From assembly GCF_900100785.1 (NCBI RefSeq), contig NZ_FNCP01000002.1, forward strand, positions 248,001 through 312,000: DNA of 64,000 nt, read 5' to 3'. The notes under the pieces are model-generated. The model was not told the DNA's origin and made no database searches. It worked only from the letters and a program-made list of their open reading frames with translations. Source of the DNA: Desulfosporosinus hippei DSM 8344. Its GTDB lineage: Bacteria > Bacillota > Desulfitobacteriia > Desulfitobacteriales > Desulfitobacteriaceae. The stretch's first letter is position 1. Each line of letters opens with the position of its first letter. Below, piece after piece: positions 25,632 through 34,199 of the stretch. The position numbers and the translations under genes were made by a program.

Positions 25632-26646
25632 GTTTAATCACCTCCACTTTTAAATCTCTGGATGTTAAATAGTGTTGAGCTTCCTTGAGCTGTTCAGGGC
25701 TGCCTTGAAGTTCAAGGGTTAATGTGCCAAAAAGTGTGGATCTTAAATGATCGATGCTTCCATAGAGGATGTTAGCTCGAACTTCACAGGTTCTAAGCAA
25801 ATCAGTGATAATTGGATCAGAAGCACGTGTGCCAAGGAATTGAATGCGAACAATTTCTGAGTCTCGGTGAGTTGCCAGTTCTTTCAATAGGTCGGCTGGA
25901 AGGTCATTTGGAAAAACTGTCGAGACAAATTGACGAGCGATGTCCGACTGAGGTTTTATAAAGACAGACTCGACAGGGCCATTTTCCACAATATGAGCTG
26001 CGTGAATAACTGCTACATGGGTACAGATTTCCTTGACAACTTTCATTTCGTGAGTAATCATAACGATCGTTAAACCAAGTTTCTGATTAATATCACGAAG
26101 CAGGTTCAAGATGGAAAGGGTGGTTTGCGGGTCTAAGGCAGAAGTTGCCTCGTCGCACAAAAGAACTTGTGGCTTTGTGGCGAGAGCTCGAGCAATACCG
26201 ACTCGTTGTTTTTGACCACCGCTTAACTGCCCGGGGTAAGCTGTTGCTTTTTCTTCCAGACCTACTAGATTAAGAAGCTCTTTAACGCGCATAGAGATCT
26301 CTGTTTTGGGAACTCCGGCAATTTCTAAAGGGAAGGCAATGTTTTCCGATACTGTTCGAGATTGAAGGAGATAGAAGTGTTGAAAAATCATACCGATATT
26401 TTGGCGCGCTTTCCGAAGTTCTTTGCTTGAAAGAGCGGTCAATTCTTGCCCGGCAACAATGATTTGGCCGCTTGAAGGTTTCTCAAGTAGATTTAAGCAA
26501 CGGACAAGGGTGCTTTTTCCGGCGCCGCTCAATCCGATTATGCCATAAATCGTTCCGGGTAATATGTTTAAAGATACATCATCAAGAGCCATGACTTGTC
26601 CCTGAGGGGACGAGTATTTCTTAACTAGTTGTTTAATCTGAATCAC
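25621..26646 (-). CDS. metN: Methionine ABC transporter ATPase MetN
   Basis: 341 residues from GTG 26646, behind GAGGAGGTG. ATPase motifs: Walker A GLSGAGKSTL (about 38), signature LSGGQKQRVGIARAL (about 141), Walker B LLCDEATSALDP (about 161) and H-loop MITHEM. After about residue 260 there is the NIL regulatory domain (ACT-like), which binds methionine and inhibits transport in characterised MetN. First gene behind the SAM-I riboswitch and terminator. Confidence 0.96.
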   Translation of the reverse strand: MIQIKQLVKKYSSPQGQVMALDDVSLNILPGTIYGIIGLSGAGKSTLVRCLNLLEKPSSGQIIVAGQELTALSSKELRKARQNIGMIFQHFYLLQSRTVSENIAFPLEIAGVPKTEISMRVKELLNLVGLEEKATAYPGQLSGGQKQRVGIARALATKPQVLLCDEATSALDPQTTLSILNLLRDINQKLGLTIVMITHEMKVVKEICTHVAVIHAAHIVENGPVESVFIKPQSDIARQFVSTVFPNDLPADLLKELATHRDSEIVRIQFLGTRASDPIITDLLRTCEVRANILYGSIDHLRSTLFGTLTLELQGSPEQLKEAQHYLTSRDLKVEVIKREL

Positions 26647-26700
26647 ATGTGCACCTCCTCAATCTTGCTGGACGCTTATTCACTGGTATTTATACATAAC

Positions 26701-26728
26701 AAAACTCCGCGAAGAAAACCCGCGGAGT
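26701..26728 (-). terminator. SAM-riboswitch terminator upstream of metN
   Basis: On the minus strand ACTCCGCG and CGCGGAGT pair around GGTTTTCTT and are followed by TTTTGTTATG. It lies between the SAM-I aptamer and metN. Confidence 0.9.
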
Positions 26729-26742
26729 GCCATTCGGTTTTC

Positions 26743-26842
26743 CTCTTATCTCCCAGATTTCTCTGCAGGAGTTAGCACCGTGCATCTAAGCCGGTTGCCG
26801 GGTTTCATCGGGCCAGTCCCTCCACCTACTCTGAATAAGAGT
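26743..26842 (-). ncRNA. SAM-I (S-box) riboswitch controlling metNIQ
   Basis: Minus-strand sequence shows all S-box blocks in order: P1 CTCTTATTCAGAG, GGTGGAGGGACTGGCCCGATG, AAACCCGGCAACC, the CGGTGCTAACTCCTGC block and the closing GAGATAAGAG. SAM binding would favour the downstream terminator and switch off methionine uptake. A possible promoter (TAGACA, 18 bases, TAATAA) lies just upstream on the minus strand. Confidence 0.96.
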
Positions 26843-26948
26843 CTTCTATGAGGTTTTATTACATTAGTGTACCATGGAATGTCTATATATTAGCATAGAG
26901 AAGATGAGGTTTGCAATAGGTATATTGGAGGAAATTCTTGAAAAGAAC

Positions 26949-26977
26949 TTGACAATATGGCAACGCTTTAATAGATT
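26949..26977 (+). promoter_or_regulatory. Promoter of yerC-hisZ
   Basis: TTGACA (26949-26954) and TAGATT (26972-26977) with a 17-base spacer. Its position inside the possible 5' extension of the yerC frame argues that translation starts later, at 27021. Confidence 0.7.
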
Positions 26978-26984
26978 AAAGGAG

Positions 26985-27000
26985 AACAGTGATTACTGTT
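26985..27000. promoter_or_regulatory. Palindrome just downstream of the yerC promoter
   Basis: AACAGT-GATT-ACTGTT, a perfect 6-bp dyad at about +7 relative to the expected start. It could be an operator for autoregulation by YerC; its sequence differs from the hisG palindrome. Confidence 0.3.
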
Positions 27001-27020
27001 TTACTGAGGAGGGGTATGCC

Positions 27021-27350
27021 GTGTCAAGTGATGAGCGTTTACAGAATCCCTTAAACGATGCTTTAGTTGAAGCAGTTCTGCTATTAAAAAACAAAGAAGA
27101 GTGTTATCGGTTCTTTGAAGATATTGCAACAGTTGCAGAGATTAAAGCCCTGGCCCAACGCCTTGAAGTTGCTAAGATGCTGCAAAAGAACGAGACCTAT
27201 ACTGCAATTACGGAAGTGACGGGAGCAAGTACCGCGACAATAAGCCGGGTAAAACGTTGCTTGAATTTTGGAGCAGACGGATATCAACTTATATTACGAC
27301 GTTTAAAGGAACAAAGTGAAAAAATAGGTGCAAGTGAAGGAGAATCATAA
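27021..27350 (+). CDS. yerC: YerC/YecD-type TrpR-superfamily regulator
   Basis: 109 residues from GTG 27021, behind GAGGAGGGG. The frame is open for another 49 codons upstream, but that stretch contains the promoter and has no ribosome site, and YerC proteins are about 100 residues. Motifs: LLLKNKEECYRFFEDIATVAEIKALAQR is spread over residues 17-45, and the TrpR-like helix-turn-helix is TYTAITEVTGASTATISRVK (about 59-78). It overlaps hisZ in TAATG, so it is coupled to histidine biosynthesis, and TrpR-type regulators of this group have been proposed as histidine-responsive repressors. A his-regulatory role is therefore likely but inferred. Confidence 0.88.
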   Translation: MSSDERLQNPLNDALVEAVLLLKNKEECYRFFEDIATVAEIKALAQRLEVAKMLQKNETYTAITEVTGASTATISRVKRCLNFGADGYQLILRRLKEQSEKIGASEGES

Positions 27351-28498
27351 TGCTTAGAACAAATTTAGGTTTGCGTATTCCAAAAGGGATGCGGGATTTG
27401 CTTCCTGAAGAAATCTCAGTCCAAGAGGGTTTAGAGGAAAGAAGTCTAGAGCTATTTAAGCAATGGTCGTATCAAAAGGTCTTAACCCCTACCCTAGAGT
27501 ATTCTGCTTGTGTTCAACCAGATGTTGAACAAGAGGATTCATTATATAAATTCTTTGACCGCGAAGGGCATATACTGACTCTTCGACCAGAGCTAACGAT
27601 ACCTATTGCGCGACTTGTAAGCACACGCATGCGTGGCGGCGAATTTCCATTACGCTTATGTTATGGTGCAGATGTTTATCGGAACTCTAACGTCAGACAC
27701 AGGGAATTTCGACAAGTAGGAGTTGAACTTGTGGGGTCTGACCAAGAGCTTGCCGATGCAGAAGTGATTGCTCTGGCAGTTGAGGCGATGGCTGGCTTAG
27801 GTCTGAAAAATTACCAGTTTAACCTGGGACATATGGGTATCTTTGCTGGACTTATGCTGGAAACGGGAATTGAGAAAGAGCTGCAGGCTAAGCTGGAAGA
27901 GGTGTTGGCTCGTAAAGATATGGTTGGTGTGGAAAGCTGTGTGAGACAAAGTGGTTTACCGGAACGTGTTCAGGAGCTATTACTTCGCCTGCCCCATTTT
28001 CGTGGAGGGGAGGAGATTCTCGATGAAGTCCTGGGTTGGAGTGAGCAACCAGCAATTCAGCACGCTGTAGAAAGCTTAAGAAAGATCTACCAATATTTGG
28101 ATGATTTTGGTGTTCAAGCAAATGTATCCTTAGATTTAGGTATTTTACGAGGCTTCTCATATTACACCGGAGCCGTTTTTGAAGGGTATGTACCGGGAAT
28201 AGGTTTTCCTGTGGTAGAAGGGGGACGTTACGATGATTTATACGCTGACTTTGGCGTTCCACAACCGGCAACCGGTTTTGCTATACACCTCGGTAATTTG
28301 TTAGAACAATTTCCAATTCCGGTGGTAGAGGGAGCAGATATATTAGTTTATGGATCTGATGCTAAGGAAATTATTCGTCGGTGCCGGGAACTAAGAGCTC
28401 AGGGCAAACGAGTGGAGATGGCTCTGGGAGTCTTGGGGGAGGAGAAGGCAAAGTCGATGGCTCTCCAAAAGAGTATTAAGGAAATTTCGTGCGTTTAA
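27350..28498 (+). CDS. hisZ: ATP phosphoribosyltransferase regulatory subunit HisZ
   Basis: 382 residues, a HisRS-like fold without tRNA-binding domain. Class II aaRS motifs: IPKGMRDLLPEE at the start, LRPELTIPIARLV (motif 2 region, about 78), VYRNSNVRHREFRQVGVEL (about 108-126) and LRGFSYYTGAVFEGY (about 265). HisZ pairs with the short form of HisG, which is present at 30469, to make the first enzyme of histidine synthesis. Overlaps yerC by one base (TAATG). Confidence 0.95.
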   Translation: MLRTNLGLRIPKGMRDLLPEEISVQEGLEERSLELFKQWSYQKVLTPTLEYSACVQPDVEQEDSLYKFFDREGHILTLRPELTIPIARLVSTRMRGGEFPLRLCYGADVYRNSNVRHREFRQVGVELVGSDQELADAEVIALAVEAMAGLGLKNYQFNLGHMGIFAGLMLETGIEKELQAKLEEVLARKDMVGVESCVRQSGLPERVQELLLRLPHFRGGEEILDEVLGWSEQPAIQHAVESLRKIYQYLDDFGVQANVSLDLGILRGFSYYTGAVFEGYVPGIGFPVVEGGRYDDLYADFGVPQPATGFAIHLGNLLEQFPIPVVEGADILVYGSDAKEIIRRCRELRAQGKRVEMALGVLGEEKAKSMALQKSIKEISCV

Positions 28499-28633
28499 TA
28501 TGGGTGTGAACGGGCAATTTACTCCGTACTTTCTTAGACGATAGAAGAATAGTCCCTGTCTAGAGAATACTATTAGGCAGGAATGATATATAATAGTTTG
28601 TAATAGGAATACACTAGAAAATGGGGTGTAACA

Positions 28634-29713
28634 GTGCGAAAACTTGCAGTCCTTACAGGTGGAGGAGACTGCCCCGGACTTAATGCGGTGATTCGGGCAA
28701 TTGCTAAAAGCGCTCAGGGATATGGAGTAGAAGTATTAGGAATTAGGGATGGTTTTCGAGGTGCTGTAGAGGGGGATTTTATGCCTCTTGGGTTGAAGGA
28801 TGTTTCAGGGATTTTGCCTAGAGGAGGTACGATTCTGGGTACTACGAATAGAGACAATCCTTTTGCTTATCAAACCAAACTAAATGGAGTCAATCAAGCT
28901 GTAGATCGTTCAGATGATGTGATTCGTAATTTTCAGAAACAAGAGATTGATGCCTTGTTAGCCATCGGCGGGGATGGGAGTTTGAATATCGCTTTGAAAT
29001 TTGTGCATAAGGGCCTTAAAGTGATCGGAATTCCTAAGACCATTGACAACGATTTAATGGCTACAGATCAAACCTTTGGCTTTCAAACAGCAGTGGATAC
29101 AGCCCAAGAAGCTTTAGATCGGTTACATACCACTGCGGAATCCCATCATAGGGTCATGGTACTTGAAGTCATGGGTCGTTACGCAGGTTGGATCGCCTTG
29201 TATGCCGGGGTCGCGGGAGGTGCAGATGTCATCCTCATTCCGGAGATTCCCTATAACCTTAACCGAGTTGCCTTAAGTATTCAACAAAGGGCTAAGCAAG
29301 GTAAAAAATTTAGTATTATCGTCGTAGCGGAAGGTGTTAAGCCATTGGGGGGCGAAATGGTACTCGAACGCCTGATGGAGGGACGAGTTGACCCCATAAA
29401 ATTGGGAGGGATTGGCGCCAAAATAGGCCATGATCTTGAAGAGCATTATGGAATGGAAACCCGGGTGACGGTTCTTGGACATCTCCAACGAGGAGGGTCC
29501 CCTAATGCCTATGACAGAGTTCTTTCAACTCGCTATGGTGCGGCGGCGGTTGACGCCGCCCTGGAAGGGAAATTTGGAATTATGGTTGCGCTTCAAGGAA
29601 GAGAGATTGTGCAGGTTCCCCTTCAGGAGGCTGTCAACCAAATTAAACTTGTCCCACTTAATGATCCATTATTGCTGGCGGCACGCACTCTTGGAATGGA
29701 AATGGGAGATTAA
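28634..29713 (+). CDS. pfkA: 6-phosphofructokinase PfkA
   Basis: 359 residues from GTG 28634 behind GGGGTG. It has GGGDCPGLNAVIRAI (about 9), AIGGDGSLNIA (about 112), GIPKTIDNDL (about 134), MGRYAGWIAL and GHLQRGGSPNAYDR (about 285). The two residues that usually mark the phosphoryl donor are mixed: Gly in GGDGS as in ATP enzymes, Lys in PKTID as in pyrophosphate enzymes. This Gly/Lys pair is also known from actinobacterial ATP-dependent PFKs, so ATP is more likely. It lies between hisZ and hisG, an unusual place for a glycolytic gene. A TATAAT at 28589 may belong to its own promoter. Confidence 0.95.
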   Translation: MRKLAVLTGGGDCPGLNAVIRAIAKSAQGYGVEVLGIRDGFRGAVEGDFMPLGLKDVSGILPRGGTILGTTNRDNPFAYQTKLNGVNQAVDRSDDVIRNFQKQEIDALLAIGGDGSLNIALKFVHKGLKVIGIPKTIDNDLMATDQTFGFQTAVDTAQEALDRLHTTAESHHRVMVLEVMGRYAGWIALYAGVAGGADVILIPEIPYNLNRVALSIQQRAKQGKKFSIIVVAEGVKPLGGEMVLERLMEGRVDPIKLGGIGAKIGHDLEEHYGMETRVTVLGHLQRGGSPNAYDRVLSTRYGAAAVDAALEGKFGIMVALQGREIVQVPLQEAVNQIKLVPLNDPLLLAARTLGMEMGD

Positions 29714-29739
29714 TCTTTTCGAAGAGGGGAGAATAAAGC

Positions 29740-30222
29740 ATGAGTGATAAACTATCTTTAGATCAGCTTGAAGGGTTCATTGATGAAACCTGCGACTTTT
29801 TAAGAGGGGATAAGGATGCTGAGGAATTCAAAGAATATGTACTGGCAATTCTTTTTTTGAAGCGCTTAAATGATCGATTTAATTTGGACCGAGAAATAAG
29901 GCGTGAAAAACTTGTGCTAAAAGGATTGTCAGAGAGTCAAATAGGTGAAGATTTAGAGCAACGAGAATCCTATCGTTTGTTTGTACCGACTATGGCGCGT
30001 TGGGATGTAGTAAAACAAGAAAAGCAGGACTTAGGTTCGTATTTAATGAAAACTTTTGCAGAGATAGATGATAAGAATCGAGGCTGCCTGGGTCTCTTGA
30101 ACACTATTGATTTTATGAAGACCACAGAAACAGGCGAAAGATACATTACTAATGAGATTCTAGCTGAACTAATGAGGCGTTTTGAGGAAATTAACTTGGC
30201 GGATGATCACTTGGCTTTCTGA
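29740..30222 (+). CDS. Orphan HsdM N-terminal domain protein
   Basis: 160 residues matching only the N-terminal helical domain of type I restriction-modification methyltransferases: LEGFIDETCDFLRGDKDAEE, LAILFLKRLNDRFN (about 47-60) and a terminal RFEEINLADD segment, after which a normal HsdM would enter its SAM-binding methyltransferase fold. Here a stop follows and no methyltransferase motif (NPPY or FxGxG) appears downstream, nor are hsdS or hsdR present. It has its own ribosome site (AGAGGGGAG) 27 bases after pfkA and ends before a strong terminator, so it looks like an intact small gene, not a decaying fragment. Function unknown; protein-protein or DNA interaction is possible. Confidence 0.75.
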   Translation: MSDKLSLDQLEGFIDETCDFLRGDKDAEEFKEYVLAILFLKRLNDRFNLDREIRREKLVLKGLSESQIGEDLEQRESYRLFVPTMARWDVVKQEKQDLGSYLMKTFAEIDDKNRGCLGLLNTIDFMKTTETGERYITNEILAELMRRFEEINLADDHLAF

Positions 30223-30251
30223 ATTATTCAGTAAAAATGTAAATTGTCCAG

Positions 30252-30300
30252 AGGACAGGGGCGGCTGTTTTTACGAACAGAGCCTCTGTCCTTGTGTTTT
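30252..30300 (+). terminator. Terminator after the pfkA-hsdM-like pair
   Basis: A long stem, AGGACAGG-GGC-GCTGTT against AACAG-GCC-CTGTCCT, followed by TTGTGTTTTC. It separates this transcript from hisG. Confidence 0.8.
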
Positions 30301-30358
30301 CATAATTGATTACAAAGATATCTGAGGATTTAAACTTTTATTATTTGTACCAAAGGGG

Positions 30359-30387
30359 TTGCCAGAGCAAAGAGAGATTGATATAAT
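30359..30387 (+). promoter_or_regulatory. Promoter of the hisG operon
   Basis: TTGCCA (30359-30364) and a perfect TATAAT (30382-30387) with a 17-base spacer; start expected near 30394. Confidence 0.75.
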
Positions 30388-30394
30388 TAATATA

Positions 30395-30422
30395 TTAACA
30401 CTTTAACTAACTAAAGCGTTAA
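30395..30422. promoter_or_regulatory. Operator-like palindrome at the hisG transcription start
   Basis: TTAACACTTTA (30395-30405) and TAAAGCGTTAA (30412-30422) form a dyad with one mismatch around ACTAAC, beginning right after the expected start site. A repressor bound here would block the hisG promoter; YerC, encoded 3.4 kb upstream with hisZ, is the obvious candidate. Confidence 0.6.
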
Positions 30423-30468
30423 AATAATGCATTGGTTCTTATGCTACTGGATTTTGAGAGGGGATACC

Positions 30469-31152
30469 TTGGTGGATAAAGATTTTTTAACGATCGCTTT
30501 ACCAAAAGGAAAGTTGTTAATTGATTCGACTCAATTGTTGAGTAAAGTTGGGATAGAGTGTAGTCATGTTAACGAGGATTCACGAAAGCTCTTCTATGAT
30601 TTGCCAGACAATAAAGTTAAGATAATAATCTGCCGGCCAACAGATATTCCTACTTATGTTGAATATGGGGCTGCAGACCTTGGATTCGTGGGCAAGGATA
30701 CTTTACTTGAGGAAAACAAGGACGTAGCGGAATTATTAGACCTAAGATTTGGTTACTGTCGTTTTGTAGTCGCAATGTTGGAGACAAGTGTCCCTCCAAA
30801 ACTCCCCAGCGGAGAGTATGATTTAAGTCTATTGAATCATCAAAGGGTAGCTACAAAGTTTCCTCGGGTAACAGAGTCATTTTTTAGTAGTATTGGTATG
30901 CAGGTAACTCCAATTAAACTGCATGGCAATATGGAACTAGCGCCCTGTGTTGATTTGTCAGAAATGATTGTTGATATCGTTTCCACAGGAAAAACTCTGC
31001 GGGAAAACCACTTGGTTGAAGTGGCTCCGATTCTTGAAGCAACTACTCGCTTAATTGCTAATCGTGTGGCCTATCGAATGAAATACGAGCGAATTAGAGA
31101 TTTAGTAGCAGCTTTAAGGGGATGTCTGCAAGCTGAAGTTTCGGCAAAATAG
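30469..31152 (+). CDS. hisG: ATP phosphoribosyltransferase, short (HisZ-dependent) form HisG
   Basis: About 227 residues from TTG 30469 (or GTG 30472), with AGAGGGG 5-9 bases upstream; an in-frame ATG at 30427 lies next to the operator palindrome and has no ribosome site. Motifs: [34 protein letters not shown] (residues about 45-70), and [22 protein letters not shown] with the PRPP-binding loop near 165. The C-terminal regulatory domain of long HisG is missing, matching the presence of hisZ. First committed step of histidine synthesis. Confidence 0.95.
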   Translation: MVDKDFLTIALPKGKLLIDSTQLLSKVGIECSHVNEDSRKLFYDLPDNKVKIIICRPTDIPTYVEYGAADLGFVGKDTLLEENKDVAELLDLRFGYCRFVVAMLETSVPPKLPSGEYDLSLLNHQRVATKFPRVTESFFSSIGMQVTPIKLHGNMELAPCVDLSEMIVDIVSTGKTLRENHLVEVAPILEATTRLIANRVAYRMKYERIRDLVAALRGCLQAEVSAK

Positions 31153-31190
31153 GGCCCTGGTTCATTGATTAAGGGAGGTATGAATATTTA

Positions 31191-32471
31191 ATGAAGATTG
31201 AGAATCTAAATGAACTTGATTTAAACCGACTTACCCGAAAATCCTATGGAGATGATGAAACACTTGAGCAACGTGTTGCAGAAATAATCAAGCTGGTTCA
31301 GAAGGATGGGGAAGAGGCAATCTATAAACTGACCGAGGAATTTGATCATGTGAACTTGCGGCAGCGTGGTTTGCGGGTCACAGCTGAGGAGATTCAAGAG
31401 GCCTATAAAGACGTGAGTGAGGATTTTTTACGGGCCCTTCGTACTGCCAAGACAAATATTCTGAGCTATCATGAAAAGCAAAAAAGAACCTCCTGGCTGG
31501 AGCCGAATTCAGATGGAAGCGTGCTTGGTCAACTCTTACTCCCGCTCAAGCGAGTGGGTATTTATGTTCCCGGAGGTACAGCTTCCTACCCATCGTCAGT
31601 TTTGATGAATGCACTGCCAGCTGTTGTAGCCGGAGTTGAAGAAATCGTAATGGTAAGTCCTCCAAGGACGGACGGAACTCTTCTGCCGGAGGTCTTAGTC
31701 GCTGCGGCGGAAGCAGGGGTGACTGAAGTATACAAAGTCGGTGGAGCTCAAGGGATTGCTGCTTTAGCCTATGGTACTGAGACTATCTTTCCGGTGGATA
31801 AAATAACAGGACCAGGGAATATTTACGTGACTTTGGCCAAAAAGCAAGTTTTCGGAACAGTGGATATTGACATGCTGGCGGGGCCAAGCGAAATTTTAAT
31901 CCTAGTGGATGAGACCGGACGTCCGGAAGAATTAGCGGCAGATTTACTCTCTCAGGCGGAACACGATAGGCTCGCCTCAGCAATTTTAGTTTCATCCAGT
32001 CAAGAAATACTGGAAAAAACTATCGCTGCTGTGGAGAGGCAGCTTGAAGAATTACCTCGTGCAGAGATTGCCCGAGCGTCCTGGGAGGCATATGGTGCTG
32101 CGGTTCTGGTCTCCAATCTCCAAGAGGGGATGGATTTGGCCAATAAAATTGCGCCAGAGCATTTTGAACTCGTAGTAGAGGAGCCATTTTCTTGGTTAGG
32201 GCAAGTCCGTAATGTCGGTGCCGTCTTTCTGGGGAGGTATTCTCCGGAACCCGTTGGAGATTACTTTGCAGGCCCAAACCATGTCCTGCCAACGGGAGGT
32301 TCCGCGCGCTTTTATTCTCCATTAAATGTGGATATGTTTATGAAGAAAGTAAGTGTCATTGGATATTCTGAAGCGGCCTTAAAGAGAGACGCTCAGCAGA
32401 TCGCCTTACTCGCTCGCAGCGAAGGCCTGGAAGCCCATGCTCGTGCCGTAGAAGCTAGGTTTAAAGACTAA
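31191..32471 (+). CDS. hisD: Histidinol dehydrogenase HisD
   Basis: 426 residues. Motifs: VPGGTASYPSSVLMNALPA (about 126), VGGAQGIAALAYGTE, KITGPGNIYVTLAKK (about 205), LLSQAEHD (catalytic and zinc Gln/His, about 255) and GPNHVLPTGGSARF (about 362). It oxidises histidinol to histidine with two NAD. The ribosome site GGGAGG is 12 bases from the ATG, somewhat far; a minimal MNI frame (ATGAATATTTAA) lies between them and overlaps the hisD start. Confidence 0.97.
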   Translation: MKIENLNELDLNRLTRKSYGDDETLEQRVAEIIKLVQKDGEEAIYKLTEEFDHVNLRQRGLRVTAEEIQEAYKDVSEDFLRALRTAKTNILSYHEKQKRTSWLEPNSDGSVLGQLLLPLKRVGIYVPGGTASYPSSVLMNALPAVVAGVEEIVMVSPPRTDGTLLPEVLVAAAEAGVTEVYKVGGAQGIAALAYGTETIFPVDKITGPGNIYVTLAKKQVFGTVDIDMLAGPSEILILVDETGRPEELAADLLSQAEHDRLASAILVSSSQEILEKTIAAVERQLEELPRAEIARASWEAYGAAVLVSNLQEGMDLANKIAPEHFELVVEEPFSWLGQVRNVGAVFLGRYSPEPVGDYFAGPNHVLPTGGSARFYSPLNVDMFMKKVSVIGYSEAALKRDAQQIALLARSEGLEAHARAVEARFKD

Positions 32472-32492
32472 GAACCGAAGGAGATGTGTTCA

Positions 32493-33572
32493 ATGGAATC
32501 CCGGTTAAACAACCTTGATATATATGTTCGGCCAGCAGTCCGAGAGCTCGTTCCCTATGAAACGAAATATCTACCGGAGTGTATAAAGCTAGATGCGAAT
32601 GAAAACCCATTTCCGTGGCCAGCCAAAATGAGGGAAGCACTGCTCTCTGAGAAATTTGCTTTTAACCGTTATCCGGATGGAATGGGTCAGGAGCTTAAGA
32701 CGCATATTGCTCAGTATACGTCAACCGCTCCGGAAAGTGTAATGATTGGCAATGGCTCGGATGAGTTAATTCAAATGATACTACTTACATTTGGTGGCGC
32801 AGACAAATCTTTGATTATCCATCCTCCGACCTTTGGCATGTATCAAATATATGCTCGCTTAACAGAGACCGCTGTTGTGCCTGTGCCTTTGTTAAACGGC
32901 CTTGATTTAGATGCTGAGCAAATGTTAAAAGCAGCAGAGGCTCCGGGTGCTCAAGTTATCATTGTTTGCAATCCTAATAACCCAACAGGCTCGCTTTTTC
33001 CGAGGGAAGATATTCTCAGACTGGTCAAAGAAAGCGGTAAAATTGTCGTGGTCGATGAGGCTTACGCAGAGTTTTCAGAGCAAACTCTGATTCCAGAGAT
33101 TGAAAACTATCCTAACTTAGTGATCATGCGGACATTTTCGAAGGCCTTTGGAATGGCAGGTCTGCGTCTAGGATATTTACTTGGGCAACCTAAAACCATT
33201 GCTTTAATTGAGAAAGTGAGACCGCCGTTTAATGTCAATTTGTTCAGCCAGAGAGCGGGTATTTTAGCGCTGGATTATTTAAGGGAATATAAACTTCAAA
33301 TTCAACTGATTAAGGAAGAAACTAAAAAATTGTATGAAGCTTTGGATCAGCTTACTGGCTTAACTGTGTATCCTACCCAGGCGAATTTTATTCTTTTTAA
33401 ACCTGCAGATCCGGATAGATGGGCAACAGATTTGCTGAAAAGAGGTTTTCTGATTCGAAACATGGGTTCCCTCCCTATTCTAGGTAAGTGTCTGCGGATC
33501 AGTGCAGGGCTGCCGGAGGAGAATGAGAGGTTTATACGAGTAATTCGGGAGATTAACGAGGGACTAAAGTAG
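32493..33572 (+). CDS. hisC: Histidinol-phosphate aminotransferase HisC
   Basis: 359 residues from the ATG at 32493, which has AAGGAG 9 bases upstream; the ATG at 32484 abuts the ribosome site. Fold-type I PLP enzyme: IKLDANENPFPWP, IGNGSDELIQMI, VCNPNNPTGS (about 160), DEAYAEF and the PLP lysine in TFSKAFGMAGLRLGY (about 215). Converts imidazole acetol phosphate to histidinol phosphate. Within the his operon, 21 bases after hisD. Confidence 0.96.
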   Translation: MESRLNNLDIYVRPAVRELVPYETKYLPECIKLDANENPFPWPAKMREALLSEKFAFNRYPDGMGQELKTHIAQYTSTAPESVMIGNGSDELIQMILLTFGGADKSLIIHPPTFGMYQIYARLTETAVVPVPLLNGLDLDAEQMLKAAEAPGAQVIIVCNPNNPTGSLFPREDILRLVKESGKIVVVDEAYAEFSEQTLIPEIENYPNLVIMRTFSKAFGMAGLRLGYLLGQPKTIALIEKVRPPFNVNLFSQRAGILALDYLREYKLQIQLIKEETKKLYEALDQLTGLTVYPTQANFILFKPADPDRWATDLLKRGFLIRNMGSLPILGKCLRISAGLPEENERFIRVIREINEGLK

Positions 33573-33614
33573 ATTATTATGTGCGAAGATTGACGTAGCA
33601 GAAAGGAGAGAAAA

Positions 33615-34199
33615 ATGCGAGAAGCTTGTGTTGAACGTAAAACTAAGGAAACAGAAATCCTTGTACGGCTGAATTTAGATGGGACTGGAGAGTCCCATAT
33701 TAAGACAGGGATTGGGTTTTTCGATCATATGCTGACGGCGTTTGCCAGATTTGCCTATTTAGATTTAAGCATAGAAGCCAAGGGTGATTTAGAGGTGGAT
33801 GCTCACCATACCATCGAAGATTGCGGGATCGTAATGGGGCAAGCACTTAGAGAGGCCTGCGGCGAAAAAGTGGGGATTGAACGCCTTGGTGAAGCTCTCC
33901 TTCCTATGGATGAAGCCCTCGTTCAAGTGGCCTTAGATCTTTCCAATCGACCTTTCTTGGTTTGGGATGTGGATTGTTCCGATGGCATGGTAGGAGAGTT
34001 TCCCGTCGAGATGGCTGAAGAGTTTTTCAGAGCACTAGCGGTACATAGCGGCCTTACACTCCATGTCATTAAACTATCAGGGAAAAACCGGCATCATATT
34101 CTTGAGGCAGCTTTTAAAGGTGTGGGGAGAGCACTGGGACTAGCTCTGCGTCAGAACAATAGATATAGCGGAATCCTTTCAACCAAAGGAGTTTTATAG
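33615..34199 (+). CDS. hisB: Imidazoleglycerol-phosphate dehydratase HisB
   Basis: 194 residues, the monofunctional form. Metal-binding His motifs: FFDHMLTAFA (about 35), DAHHTIEDCGI (about 65-75) and SGKNRHHILEAAFKG (about 155-167). There is no histidinol-phosphatase domain, so that activity must come from a gene outside the window. AAAGGAGAG precedes the start. It is followed directly by hisH. Confidence 0.97.
   Translation: MREACVERKTKETEILVRLNLDGTGESHIKTGIGFFDHMLTAFARFAYLDLSIEAKGDLEVDAHHTIEDCGIVMGQALREACGEKVGIERLGEALLPMDEALVQVALDLSNRPFLVWDVDCSDGMVGEFPVEMAEEFFRALAVHSGLTLHVIKLSGKNRHHILEAAFKGVGRALGLALRQNNRYSGILSTKGVL

Noticed and set aside
26874-27020. 49-codon N-terminal extension of yerC
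   Set aside because: The stretch contains a good promoter and dyad, lacks a ribosome site and exceeds the family length.
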